This document shows, in pieces, positions 27,398 to 35,962 of a stretch of 64,000 nucleotides of DNA. How positions within the stretch are numbered: position 1 is the stretch's first letter; each line of letters begins with the position of its first letter. Both the position numbers and the translations under genes were made by a program. Under the pieces are notes generated by a model. That model worked only from the letters and a program-made list of their open reading frames with translations. It did no database searches and was not told the origin of the DNA. Source of the DNA: Paludisphaera borealis (GTDB lineage Bacteria; Planctomycetota; Planctomycetia; Isosphaerales; Isosphaeraceae); NCBI RefSeq assembly GCF_001956985.1, contig NZ_CP019082.1, forward strand, positions 5,642,001 to 5,706,000. Direction: 5' to 3'.

Positions 27398-27720
27398 AAG
27401 CCCGACGCGCCAGCGAGGGGATCGCCTCGGCGAAATTGAAAATCATCCCTCGCTGGCGCTTCGGGCTGCTCTAAAAACACCGGTCTGTGGTTTGCCGTAG
27501 GGGCGCCCCTTGTGGGTGCCCGATCGCCGAGCGTGAGCGGTCGGCGTGAAACGAACCGGGCACCCACAAGGGGCGCCCCTACCGGACCCGGCCGACCGCG
27601 ATCCCCATTTTCATGAGGCCGGGTGTCCCAGCAGCGTCATGAGGGTTTGTATTCGGACGCCGCTGGCCGCTAGCCCTTTATCATGAGGTTGGGGGGCCCG
27701 ACGGCGTCCTGGTGGTTTGT
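27398..27720. repeat. Repeat cassette, locus 3: A, B with perfect inverted repeat, then two C copies
   Basis: In order: a family-A palindrome (27398-27470) with arms CGCCAGCGAGGGGAT and ATCCCTCGCTGGCG; a family-B block whose ends form a perfect 26-base inverted repeat (27497-27522 and 27557-27582, core GGGGCGCCCCTTGTGGG); then family-C copies at about 27584-27640 and 27678-27712 (cores TCATGAGGCCGGGTGTCCC and TCATGAGGTTGGGGGGCCC). Between A and B the text CACCGGTCTGTGGTTTGCCG matches the reverse of 9615-9650. The cassette lies between the divergent YTV and argJ genes; 27721-27828 holds only the argJ leader. Confidence 0.85.
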
Positions 27721-27828
27721 ATCCGGGGGATTCAGGTGCAGGGGCACTAGGCATCTGGGTTGTCCTGAAGTAAGTTGATGGCTGGAAACGGGTCGTTTTC
27801 TCTGGTTTTTGCGTCGAGGCCGAGGTCC

Positions 27829-29031
27829 ATGAGCGAGTCGCCGCCTATCGTCGTGCCCCGGGGCTTTCGTGCGTCGGCGGTCAAGGCGGGCGTCAAGCCT
27901 TCGGGAGGGTTGGACCTCGCGTTCCTCGCGGCCGACGGCCCTTGCGCGGCGGCCGGCACGTTCACGACCAATCGCGTGTGCGCCGCGCCGGTTCGCTGGT
28001 GCCGCGAGAACCTACCGGCCGACGACGTCCGGGCGATCGTGGTCAACGCGGGGAACGCAAACGCGGCCACGGGCGCCCAGGGCGAGGCGAGCGTCCGCCA
28101 GACGGCCGAGCGGGCGGCCGCCTTGCTCGGTTGCGAGGCCCGGCAGGTCCTGATCGCGTCGACCGGCGTGATCGGCCATCAGCTTCCGATGGACCGGATC
28201 GAAGCCGGCCTGGTCGCCGCCGCGCCGGGGTTGTCGGCCGATCCCGAGAGCTTCCGGACCGCCGCCCAGGCAATCCTTACAACCGACACCCGCACGAAAA
28301 TCGTCTCGCTCCAACACGGCGAGGGGGCGGGGGCGTACTCGTTGCTGGGCATCGCCAAGGGAGCCGCGATGATCGGCCCCCGGATGGCGACCATGCTGGC
28401 CTTCTTGCTGACCGACGCCCCCGTCTGGCCCAACGACCTCCAGCCGATCCTCTCCGAAGCCGTCGAGGAGAGCTTCAACTGCGTCTCGGTCGAAGGCCAC
28501 ACCAGCACCAACGACACGGTGCTGTTGCTCGCGAGTGGAGCCGCCTCGAACGACATCCTTCGGGGCGACGACCTCAAGCCGTTCGCCGACATGGTCCGCT
28601 CGGCTTGCCGGACCCTCGCCCAGGAGATGGCCGACGACGGCGAGGGGGCGACCCACTTCATCACGATCGACGTCGAGGGAGCCGCCGACCGCGACGAGGC
28701 CCGGAACCTCGCCCGGGCCGTGGCCGACAGTCCGCTCGTGAAGACCGCCATCCACGGCGCCGACCCCAACTGGGGACGGATCGTTTCGGCCGCGGGCTAC
28801 GCGGGGGTCCCCTTCGAGGAGACCGAGCTTTCCCTCTGGATCAACGGCGTCTCGGTCTACGCTCTGGGAACGCCGACGGCCTTCGACGCCTCGGCCCTCT
28901 CCGCCGACATCCGGGCCAACCGCGACGTCCACCTCCGCCTGCTTTTCTCCCGGGGCGACGCCTCGATCCGGTTCTGGACCTGCGACCTGACCGCCGAATA
29001 CATCCGCCTCAACGCCGAGTACACCACCTGA
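27829..29031 (+). CDS. argJ: Bifunctional ornithine acetyltransferase / N-acetylglutamate synthase
   Basis: Moves the acetyl group from N-acetylornithine to glutamate, closing the arginine acetyl cycle, and in bifunctional forms also uses acetyl-CoA. The 400-residue proenzyme cleaves itself; the nucleophile threonine lies in PRMATMLAFLLTDAP at about residue 188, with GIAKGAAMIGP just before. Other blocks are GTFTTNRVCAAPV, IVVNAGNANAATG, VLIASTGVIG, NCVSVEGHTSTNDT and AIHGADPNWGRI, which ends in the substrate-binding asparagine region. GAGG precedes the ATG at 27829; the in-frame start 54 bases earlier lacks the family N-terminus. It is separated from argBDF by 6 kb; nothing in the sequence tells whether it is mono- or bifunctional. 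Confidence 0.95.
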   Translation: MSESPPIVVPRGFRASAVKAGVKPSGGLDLAFLAADGPCAAAGTFTTNRVCAAPVRWCRENLPADDVRAIVVNAGNANAATGAQGEASVRQTAERAAALLGCEARQVLIASTGVIGHQLPMDRIEAGLVAAAPGLSADPESFRTAAQAILTTDTRTKIVSLQHGEGAGAYSLLGIAKGAAMIGPRMATMLAFLLTDAPVWPNDLQPILSEAVEESFNCVSVEGHTSTNDTVLLLASGAASNDILRGDDLKPFADMVRSACRTLAQEMADDGEGATHFITIDVEGAADRDEARNLARAVADSPLVKTAIHGADPNWGRIVSAAGYAGVPFEETELSLWINGVSVYALGTPTAFDASALSADIRANRDVHLRLLFSRGDASIRFWTCDLTAEYIRLNAEYTT

Positions 29032-29043
29032 GCGACCCCGGCC

Positions 29044-29410
29044 GATTGGGTCCGTTCGTCCTGTTTTCGAGCCCAAACGTCTCCCGGCATGTCGTCCGTC
29101 CTGGTCGCTTCCACGTCCAGCCGAGCGAGCCGGGCGGATTGGCTTCGTTCGCGCCGAAACGACACGGTCAACCTGATGTCCACTCTCGCCGCCAGGTGGT
29201 GGCGTGGGGTGGCGAATTGGCTTCGTTCGTCGTCGGCCATTGAGTTGCCGATTCGACGCAACGTCAGGTCTGTTCGTCGCTTATGTTGGGACGTCGGATT
29301 GGCTTCGATCGGCTGGAAACGACTGTGGATTCGGGCTGTCGAGATCGCTCGTCGCAGTCCTGAGCGGTGCCGAGCGAACCGGGCGGATTGGCTTCGATCT
29401 CGCCGATTTG
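29044..29410. repeat. Family D: five copies of a GGATTGGCTTCGTTCG motif at 78-99 base spacing
   Basis: Copies begin near 29044 (GATTGGGTCCGTTCG), 29137 (GATTGGCTTCGTTCG), 29215 (AATTGGCTTCGTTCG), 29297 (GATTGGCTTCGATCG) and 29396 (GATTGGCTTCGATCT). The second and fifth share a longer context, GCGGATTGGCTTCG preceded by GCCGAGCGA and CCGGGC. The series begins 12 bases after the argJ stop. No open frame with coding features covers the region. Confidence 0.7.
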
Positions 29411-29478
29411 CAGATGAGGGGTGGGCGATCCCCGGGGCACGGGACGAGTCGCGACGGTTCCCTTTCGAGCCATCGAAA

Positions 29479-29555
29479 TACGAGCCCGAAGTGCTAGCGA
29501 GTGAATTCCGTGTCCGCCGTCGTGATGATTCACGCGCTGGCGCTTCAGGCTCGTA
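29479..29555. repeat. Isolated family A palindrome
   Basis: Arms CGAGCCCGAAGTGCTAGCG and CGCTGGCGCTTCAGGCTCG pair imperfectly around a loop unlike those of the other copies. It stands between family D and the tandem array. Confidence 0.8.
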
Positions 29556-29616
29556 ATCGGTTCCAGAGAATCGCGAATTGTTGATCTGAAAATGGCCTCG
29601 CGAAGGCCTGCCCCGA

Positions 29617-30073
29617 TACAAGCTCGACGCGCCAGCGAGTGGATGGATTCGACCCGCCGATGGGAAATTCACTCGCTGACGCTTCGAGCTTGTATTCGGA
29701 CCGAGTGGAATGGAAGCCCGAAGCGCCAGCGAGTGGATGGATTCGACCCGCCGATGGGAAATTCACTCGCTGACGCTTCGAGCTTGTATTCGGACCGAGT
29801 GGAATGGAAGCCCGAAGCGCCAGCGAGTGGATGGATTCGACCCGCCGATGGGAAATTCACTCGCTGACGCTTCGAGCTTGTATTCGGACCGAGTGGAATG
29901 GAAGCCCGAAGCGCCAGCGAGTGGATGGATTCGACCCGCCGATGGGAAATTCACTCGCTGGCGCTTCGAGCTTGTATTCGGACCGAGTGGAATGGAAGCC
30001 CGAAGCGCCAGCGAGTGAATGGTTCCGACGGCCCCACGCTGATTCACTCGCTGGCGCTTCGGGCTTGCTTCGG
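29617..30073. repeat. 94-bp tandem array of family A palindromes (five units)
   Basis: Units start at 29622, 29716, 29810, 29904 and 29998. Units 1-4 are almost identical over 94 bases; each has a palindrome (GCGCCAGCGAGTG ... CACTCGCTG[A/G]CGC) with the loop GATGGATTCGACCCGCCGAT and a linker TTCGAGCTTGTATTCGGACC. Unit 5 has a different loop and lacks the linker. Open frames run through the array on both strands but are repeats of the same peptide and have no ribosome sites, so I treat the array as non-coding. It lies between convergent argJ and the efflux operon. Confidence 0.92.
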
Positions 30074-30333
30074 AGGGTGTTCACGGCACGACCCAGTTCC
30101 CATTTTCATGAGGTCGGGCGCCCCAAACTGGGGCATGACGATTTGTCGCTGAAAACCTGGGGGCGGCCGTCAACGAATTTCTTCGTTCGCCGGATTGAGA
30201 AAGAGCGTCTCCCCTTAATTTACGATGGGATGCGCTCTTCTTTTGGCGTGACGTTTGAGGGAGAGGAGTCGCTTCGGCGCGGATATGAGGACAAGTCGGC
30301 CTGGGCCGGTTCCGACGCCCGAGGAACGCACGC
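30074..30333. other. Gap with one family C copy
   Basis: A family-C copy (about 30095-30133, core TTTTCATGAGGTCGGGCGCCCC) follows the array, as C follows A at the other loci. The remaining 200 bases up to the stop of the HlyD gene show no gene or strong hairpin. Confidence 0.5.
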
Positions 30334-31458
30334 TCACGAGCCGCCGACGTCGAGGAACACGTCCATCTGCTGGCCGACGTACACCCGCGCGGGAGGGTTG
30401 TCGGGGAGGATGTAGAGGACCTGGAGGACGCGGGTGTCGACACGTTCGGAGTTGTCGCCGGTGAGGCTTCGCTTGGGGATCACGTAGGGCTCGATGCGGA
30501 AGAATTCGAGGGGGAATTCGGGTTTGACCTGCCCCTTGAGGGTGGCGACGGCGGGGGCGCCTTCGCGGAACCGGAAGAGGTCGTTCTCATCGACGTCGAC
30601 CCGCACGTGGAGGCGTTTGACCTCGCCGAGGACGACCATCGGCTCCTTCCACGACAGCGTCGCGAGCTGGCCGGGGCGGACGTTGACTTGCAAGACCTCG
30701 CCGTCGACCGGGGCGCGGACGACCAGGCGGTCGAGCATGATCTTGACGCTTTCGACCTGGCTGCGGGCCTCGACGACCGCCGCGCGCTGGACCGCGATGT
30801 CTTCCTTCCACGCGCCGGCCTTGAGCTTCGCCAGGTCGGCCTCGGACCTGGCCAGGGCCGCCTTGGCCGCCTGGACCGTGTAGCGGTCACGGTCGTAGTC
30901 GCTGGCGGCGAGCATTTTCCGCTGGAAAAGCTGAGAGTCGCGGTTGAAGGCCGCCTCGGCGTCGAGCAGTTTGGCCTGCGCCTCCTCGACGGCCGCCTCG
31001 GCCGGGGGGACGTCCTCGGCCCTCGGCATCCGTTCGAGCCTCCCGAGTTGCGCCTCGGCCGCCAGCAGCGCCGCCGAGCGCGATTGCAATTCGGCCTTCA
31101 GCTCACGGTCGTCGATGCTGAAGAGGGGTTCGCCCTTCTTGACGCGGTCGCCGACCCGCTTGTGCGGCGGCCGGTAGTCCGGCCGGCCGTCGACGTAGAC
31201 CTCGGTGACGAGGCCCGGGGCGGAGGTGCCGATCGGGATGTTCTCACGCTGCGACTCCACCAGGCCCATGCCGTGGATGCTCTCGCGGAATCGGGAAGGC
31301 TGCTCCGGAGGGGGCTGTAACGGGGTCGAGGCCGGGGGCGCCTTGCTCTTGAAGACCGGCTTGCCGGACTTCAGGCTCATCTCGTAGGGCAAGACGCTCT
31401 GGACCGCCAGCAAAACTCCGAGAACGGCGACCAGCGGCAGCACGATTCGCGTGATCAT
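30334..31458 (-). CDS. HlyD-family efflux adaptor (membrane-fusion protein)
   Basis: A 374-residue periplasmic adaptor anchored by one N-terminal helix (residues about 4-22). It has the split biotinyl-lipoyl halves (GTSAPGLVTEVYV with VGDRVKKGEPLFSIDD, and LDRLVVRAPVDGEVLQVNVRPGQL) around a long coiled-coil hairpin (residues about 115-235, Ala/Glu/Arg-rich), then a beta-barrel region with VDVDENDLFRF. Adaptors of this type link an ABC exporter to the outer membrane. It is the last gene of a four-gene operon, 58 bases after the ATPase gene. The closest functional model is YbhG of E. coli, also under a CecR-type repressor; the exported compound is unknown. Confidence 0.9.
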   Translation of the reverse strand: MITRIVLPLVAVLGVLLAVQSVLPYEMSLKSGKPVFKSKAPPASTPLQPPPEQPSRFRESIHGMGLVESQRENIPIGTSAPGLVTEVYVDGRPDYRPPHKRVGDRVKKGEPLFSIDDRELKAELQSRSAALLAAEAQLGRLERMPRAEDVPPAEAAVEEAQAKLLDAEAAFNRDSQLFQRKMLAASDYDRDRYTVQAAKAALARSEADLAKLKAGAWKEDIAVQRAAVVEARSQVESVKIMLDRLVVRAPVDGEVLQVNVRPGQLATLSWKEPMVVLGEVKRLHVRVDVDENDLFRFREGAPAVATLKGQVKPEFPLEFFRIEPYVIPKRSLTGDNSERVDTRVLQVLYILPDNPPARVYVGQQMDVFLDVGGS

Positions 31459-31516
31459 GAGATCGAGTCCGATAGGAAGAGACGTGAAGGATCGGAAGGG
31501 ATCAGGTCGTGTCGAA

Positions 31517-32269
31517 TCAGGCGGCCGCGTGACGGTCGCGGTCCTCGATCTCGACGACGCGGCCGTCGTCCATGTGGGCGATCCGGTCGCCGAAATGAAA
31601 GACGCGGTTGTCGTGGGTGACGACGACCACGGCGCGGTCGGGCCGGACGACCGACTCGCGGATCAACTCCATCACCGTCAGGCCCGTGTCGTGGTCGAGC
31701 GCCGCGGTGGGCTCGTCGCAGACGAGCAGGTGGGGGTCGTGGACGAGCGCCCGGGCGATGGCCACGCGCTGCATCTGGCCGCCCGAGAGCTGCGACGGCA
31801 GGCTCTGGAGCTTCTTGCCCATGCCGACGGCCGTCAGCACCTCGCCCGCCTTACGGACCGCCGGAGCCTTGCTCCAACCGGCGATGACCAGCGGGATCGA
31901 CGCGTTCTCCGCGGCCGTCAGCGCCGGCAACAGGTTGTACTGCTGGAACACGAAGCCGATCCGCCGGGCCCGGAACTTCGTCTTGGCCCGGTCGCTCATC
32001 TTGGTGACGTCCTCGCCGAAGATCGTCACCTCGCCCTGGTCGGCGTTGAGGATGCCGGCGATCACCGAAAGCAGCGTCGTCTTGCCGCATCCCGATGGGC
32101 CCACGATCAACGACATCTGGCCGGCGTACAGGTCGAGATTGATCCCGCCGAGAGCCTGGACCCGCTGATCGCCCGAGCCGAAGTGCTTCGTCAGCTCTCG
32201 AATCCGCACGGCCGTCTGGAGGCCCGCAGCCCCCTCGCCGGCCCTGGTTGTAGCTAATGCGCCCGACAT
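31517..32269 (-). CDS. ABC transporter ATP-binding protein (MacB/LolD/DevA type)
   Basis: A 250-residue nucleotide-binding subunit. Walker A is GPSGCGKTT, the Q-loop is in VFQQYNLLPALTAAEN, the signature is LSGGQMQRVAIARAL, Walker B is LLVCDEPTAALD, and the H-loop is VVVVTHD. The sequence between the Q-loop and signature is typical of the MacB/LolD subfamily that pairs with FtsX-like permeases. ATG 32269 has GGGGGA six bases upstream; an ATG nine codons earlier has no site. It lies between the permease and adaptor genes on the same strand and belongs to their operon. Confidence 0.93.
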   Translation of the reverse strand: MSGALATTRAGEGAAGLQTAVRIRELTKHFGSGDQRVQALGGINLDLYAGQMSLIVGPSGCGKTTLLSVIAGILNADQGEVTIFGEDVTKMSDRAKTKFRARRIGFVFQQYNLLPALTAAENASIPLVIAGWSKAPAVRKAGEVLTAVGMGKKLQSLPSQLSGGQMQRVAIARALVHDPHLLVCDEPTAALDHDTGLTVMELIRESVVRPDRAVVVVTHDNRVFHFGDRIAHMDDGRVVEIEDRDRHAAA

Positions 32270-32330
32270 GACGATCCCCCGCTCCCCTGTTCGCACCGAG
32301 ACGAGCCTTCCCCGCGATCAGGCTGAGCGA

Positions 32331-33770
32331 TCAGCTCCGGAAGACGATGGCCGGCTCCAGCCGGATGACGCGCTGGACGCTCACGAGGCTGGCCAGGACG
32401 CAGATGAAGATGATGGCCGCGGCCGTGGTCGGCAGGAGCTGCCAGGGGGTGAAGTAGGCCAGCTCGGTCGGGTTCCCCCAGCGGTCGAGCGTCTTGAAGC
32501 CGAACAGCGTCGACAACCCGACGCCGATCCCGTAGCCGATCGCTCCCACGACCGCCGCCTGCAACAGGATCATGCCGACGATCCGTCGGTTCGACGCCCC
32601 CATGGCCTTGAGCGAGCCGAACTGACGGATGTTCTCGATCGTGAAGTTGTAGAACGTCTGGCCGGCGATCGCCGTCCCGACCAGGAAGCCGAGGAAGACC
32701 GTGATCCCGAAGTTGATCGGGATGCCCGTGTAAATCAAATAATACTTGATCGTCCGGTACATGAAGGCTTCACTCGTGAGCGAGCCGAGGCCGGTCTGCC
32801 GCTGGATGCGCTCGGCGACGACCGCCGGCGGGATCTTGGCGCCGTTCTCGTCGTCGGCCGTCTGAGCGAGGATGAACGTGAGCATCTTCCGCTCCATCGG
32901 GATGAACTGCTTGGCCCGACTGTAGAGCGTGTAGACGACGGGGCTCGACTGGAACGTCCGGGTCGCCTCGCAGACGCCGACGATCACCGCGCGACGGTCG
33001 TTCATCTCGATTTCCGGGGTCGACTCGACGAACCGTCGCAACCGCGCGACGTACGCGTCGTCGGATTCGGGCGGGTCGGCGAACGGCTCGTCGAGATGGC
33101 ATCCGGGGTACAGCTTCCGCAGACCGACCCGGTCGACGACGATCGACTCGGGCCGGCGCAGGTCTTCAAGCGAGCCGACCCACATCCGACCCTTCGGCTC
33201 CGCGCCGATCATCGGGCCGCCGGGAGGCGCGCCGACCATCGACGCGTCGTCCACGCCGATCAGGATCACCTGTTCGATCACGTTGATCAGCTTCGGGCTG
33301 TACCACCGGGCCGGGGGCGTCGCTGCTTCCTCGCCGCTCGGGGCCACCAGGTCGAGCACCTTCGTGAACGCGTTCGACGGCGCGGCGGACTGCTTCGCGC
33401 GCTGGCGGTCGCGTTCGAGCCGATCGGCCGGGAACGTCTTCACCTTCATGGCGTCGGGGAGGAAGGTCAGCTTCGCCCGGCCGTTCCCCTTGTAAAGCGG
33501 CACGGCCCACTTCACCCCCTTCACGCCGCGAACCCTCGGCAGGTTGTTCTCGAGCATCGGCTTGATGTCGTCGATGAACCGGACGCTCGGGTCCATCACC
33601 CAGAGGTCGGCGCCGGTGATGTCAGTGACCTGGGCGCAGGTTCGGAGCATCAGGCCGCAGAAGATCGACCCTTGCTGCGTGATCAGGGCCGCCGCGAACG
33701 TCAGGCCGATCACGATCCCGAAGAACTTGGCCCGGTCGCCCACCAGCATCTTGAGCGCGATCCAGTTCAT
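32331..33770 (-). CDS. FtsX-like ABC transporter permease
   Basis: A 479-residue membrane subunit with the layout of the MacB/DevC class: one helix near the N-terminus (residues about 17-36), a large extracytoplasmic domain of some 270 residues, and three helices in the C-terminal part, including GITVFLGFLVGTAIAGQTFYN and MILLQAAVVGAIGYGIGVGL (the latter as 20 residues). The motif GSLKAMGASNRRI in the loop between them is the coupling segment seen in FtsX permeases. The ATG at 33770 follows the TetR stop by 16 bases. It should form a dimer with two copies of the ATPase and dock onto the HlyD adaptor. Confidence 0.9.
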   Translation of the reverse strand: MNWIALKMLVGDRAKFFGIVIGLTFAAALITQQGSIFCGLMLRTCAQVTDITGADLWVMDPSVRFIDDIKPMLENNLPRVRGVKGVKWAVPLYKGNGRAKLTFLPDAMKVKTFPADRLERDRQRAKQSAAPSNAFTKVLDLVAPSGEEAATPPARWYSPKLINVIEQVILIGVDDASMVGAPPGGPMIGAEPKGRMWVGSLEDLRRPESIVVDRVGLRKLYPGCHLDEPFADPPESDDAYVARLRRFVESTPEIEMNDRRAVIVGVCEATRTFQSSPVVYTLYSRAKQFIPMERKMLTFILAQTADDENGAKIPPAVVAERIQRQTGLGSLTSEAFMYRTIKYYLIYTGIPINFGITVFLGFLVGTAIAGQTFYNFTIENIRQFGSLKAMGASNRRIVGMILLQAAVVGAIGYGIGVGLSTLFGFKTLDRWGNPTELAYFTPWQLLPTTAAAIIFICVLASLVSVQRVIRLEPAIVFRS

Positions 33771-33786
33771 GATCGAATCCTCGTGA

Positions 33787-34440
33787 TTAAGAACGGACCT
33801 CGGCGACGGCGACCGGGCTTGCGGCCGGCGGACCCAACCCCAACGCTGCAAGGGTGAACTCGGCGATGTGATCGGCCAGGTACGAGGCGGTGAGCGCCTG
33901 ATACCGGTCGTCGCCGATCAGTCGCTCCATGACCCGCCGCGCCGTCTTGTAATGCAGGCATTGGCCGATCACGCTGAAGCAAAGGACGTCCAGCCGCTGC
34001 TCGTCGGCCTCGGGACGGACCTCCCGCATGATCGCCTTGAGCTGTTCGAACCGGGGGCGGATCGACTCGCGGACCAGAAATTCGAGCGCCGGCGTCGGGT
34101 CGACGATCTCGCGCATCATCAACCGCGTCTGCCACGAATCGGCGCCGCCGAACGCGATGACGTGCTCGCAAAAATGCGTGATGAACGCCCGCAGCTTGTC
34201 GGCCGGCGAAAGCGGCGCGACCGCCGGCTCGGACGCAGGGTCGAGCCCGCAACGATGCGCTTCCAGCAACACCTCGCGATAAAGCTGCTCCTTGTCGCCG
34301 AAATGGTAATTCACCGCCGCCAGGTTCGCGCCCGCCCGTTCGCAGATCGCTCGTACCCGCGCCAGCTCGAACCCCTTCTCCGCGAACTCCTCGCCCGCGG
34401 CTTCCAGCAATCGCAATTTCGTCGGATCTTGAACCGCCAT
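33787..34440 (-). CDS. TetR/AcrR-family repressor, CecR (YbiH)-like
   Basis: A 217-residue regulator. The N-terminal helix-turn-helix reads KLRLLEAAGEEFAEKGFE with VRAICERAGANLAAVNYHF and GDKEQLYREVL, the standard TetR fold; AVNYHFGDKEQL is the recognition-helix end. The C-terminal ligand domain has MMREIVDPTPALEFLV and LDVLCFSVIGQCLHYKTAR, resembling the CecR/YbiH type. As the first gene of the efflux operon, 16 bases before the permease, it probably represses its own operon and is released by the exported compound. A pair of AAACnnnnGTTT sites lies 21-45 bases before its start. The ATG at 34440 has GGAGCGGGGCGGC ahead of it; ATG 34488 would put the operator inside the gene. Confidence 0.9.
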   Translation of the reverse strand: MAVQDPTKLRLLEAAGEEFAEKGFELARVRAICERAGANLAAVNYHFGDKEQLYREVLLEAHRCGLDPASEPAVAPLSPADKLRAFITHFCEHVIAFGGADSWQTRLMMREIVDPTPALEFLVRESIRPRFEQLKAIMREVRPEADEQRLDVLCFSVIGQCLHYKTARRVMERLIGDDRYQALTASYLADHIAEFTLAALGLGPPAASPVAVAEVRS

Positions 34441-34460
34441 GCCGCCCCGCTCCGTCTCCA

Positions 34461-34485
34461 AAACAGATGTTTCAAACAGTCGTTT
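34461..34485. promoter_or_regulatory. Candidate double operator for the TetR-family repressor
   Basis: Two imperfect palindromes of the form AAACnnnnGTTT are placed in tandem, one base apart (AAACAGATGTTT at 34461-34472 and AAACAGTCGTTT at 34474-34485). Their junction also makes a second palindrome, TGTTTCAAACA (34468-34478). They lie just before the repressor start, where an autoregulatory operator is expected. Confidence 0.6.
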
Positions 34486-34664
34486 CAATCAAGTGTATGA
34501 TCTGGTTCGGACGGGTCAAGACCGTCTCTTGACGATTCTTTTGGAGAAGACGCGATGGAGGACTCCGGGTGGTTTCCCGCTCGTCAGGGGAGCGGCTTTG
34601 TGAGACGATGCGCGGTGGGTCGAAAGCCTCGATTCGGAACGGATGGAGCGGGGAGGGGGCGGCG

Positions 34665-35666
34665 ATGCGGGGGTTGGAATGGTTGCGTAGCGCCTCGGCG
34701 CAGGAGTTGAAGCCGGTCTACGTGATTTACGGCGACGACGTCTATCTGCGTCGCGAGGCGGTGCGCGCGGTGGTTCGGGCCGCCTTGCCCGAGCCGGACG
34801 AGGTCGGGGCCAGCCGGTTCGAGGGGGCGGCGGCCAAGCTCGCCGACGTCGTCGACGAGCTGTACACGTTGCCGTTCTTCTCCAAGCGCCGGGTCGTCAT
34901 CATCGACGACGCCGACCCGTTCGTGACCAGCCACCGCAAGGAGCTGGAGAGCTACTTCGAGTCGCCCAGCGCCACGGGTCACCTGGTTCTGGTCGTCAAA
35001 TCGTGGCCGGGGAACACCCGGCTCGCCAAGCTGCTGGTGAAATCGGGCCTGGCCGTCGACTGCTCGACCCCCACGGAGGCCGACCTGATCCCCTGGTTGA
35101 CGGCCCGCGCGGCGAAGCTCGACTCGAAGCTCGAACCCGACGCGGCCAAACTGCTCCTTGAGCTGGTCGGCCTTGAGCTGGGCGTTCTGGCCGCCGAACT
35201 CGATAAGCTGTCGATCTCGACCGCGGGTTCCGGAAAGATCCTCCGCGCGGACGTCGCGCGACTCGTGGAAGCGGGCCGGATCGAGACGATCTGGAAGGTA
35301 CTCGACGCCGCGACCGAAGGCAAAGGCGCGATGGCGGCGAAGCTTCTCGACGACCTGATCGCCTCCGGCGAACACCCCGTTCCACTGCTCGCCGGGATGA
35401 CCTACTCACTTTTGAAGGTCCATCACGCCGGCCGCCTCCGCTCGGCCCGGCTCAGCCTGGCGGACGCCTGCCGGACCGCCGGCATCGCTCCGTTCGCCTT
35501 CGACCGCACCGCCAAGCAACACGCACACCTCGGCCCCGCCCGCGTCGACCAACTGCCGGCGCTCCTCCTCAAAGCCGACCTCGACATCAAGGGAGGCAGC
35601 CTCCTTGACCCCCGAGTCGTCCTGGAGACGCTCCTCGTTCAACTCTCGCAACCACGACGGGATTGA
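34665..35666 (+). CDS. holA: DNA polymerase III subunit delta
   Basis: Delta opens the sliding clamp as part of the clamp loader. The 333-residue protein has the N-terminal KPVYVIYGDDVYLRREAVR block, the FFSKRRVVIIDDADPF segment, LVLVVKSWPGNTRLAKLL, the middle domain ELGVLAAELDKLS, and the C-terminal collar region KVLDAATEGKGAMAAKLLDD. These match the family in order and the length is normal. GGGAGGGGGCGGCG lies right before the ATG at 34665; earlier ATGs in the frame lack a site. It is divergent from the efflux operon, leaving 224 bases for both promoters. Confidence 0.92.
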   Translation: MRGLEWLRSASAQELKPVYVIYGDDVYLRREAVRAVVRAALPEPDEVGASRFEGAAAKLADVVDELYTLPFFSKRRVVIIDDADPFVTSHRKELESYFESPSATGHLVLVVKSWPGNTRLAKLLVKSGLAVDCSTPTEADLIPWLTARAAKLDSKLEPDAAKLLLELVGLELGVLAAELDKLSISTAGSGKILRADVARLVEAGRIETIWKVLDAATEGKGAMAAKLLDDLIASGEHPVPLLAGMTYSLLKVHHAGRLRSARLSLADACRTAGIAPFAFDRTAKQHAHLGPARVDQLPALLLKADLDIKGGSLLDPRVVLETLLVQLSQPRRD

Positions 35667-35962
35667 TGAAGGGGCCTTTTTCCTTCGAGGCTGCTCTTTC
35701 TCACGGATGGTCGCGCGCCATGGTAAACACGCTATGCCAGGCAAGGGTGGGTCGGCGGCCCCTGCATCGGGGCCGGGACGAATCTGGATCATGGACGCGC
35801 CGGCGCGAGAATCTTCCTGAAATTCTTCCTGCTCCGGAATAGAATTTCCTTGTCTTTCGAGATGGCTGCGACATCCTGAAGAGATCGGTTGGACTGGTCC
35901 CCAGCGCCCGATGCCATTCACGATTGCCGCCAAGATAGACAACTTGGATGGAGCATCTCTTT
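35667..35962. other. Intergenic, nothing recognised
   Basis: 296 bases between holA and the small BON-like gene. No hairpin with a U tract, repeat family or tRNA is seen. The stretch 35815-35850 is AT-richer and may hold the promoter of the small gene, but no clear hexamer pair was found. Confidence 0.3.

Noticed and set aside
29617-30073. CRISPR array
   Set aside because: Units are tandem without unique spacers, the repeat is palindromic and 94 bases long, and no cas gene is in the window.
29591-30415. Overlapping open frames in the 94-bp array (peptide repeats with PEAPASE or KRQRVN)
   Set aside because: The peptides simply follow the DNA repeat on both strands; no ribosome sites and no start that differs from the repeat unit.
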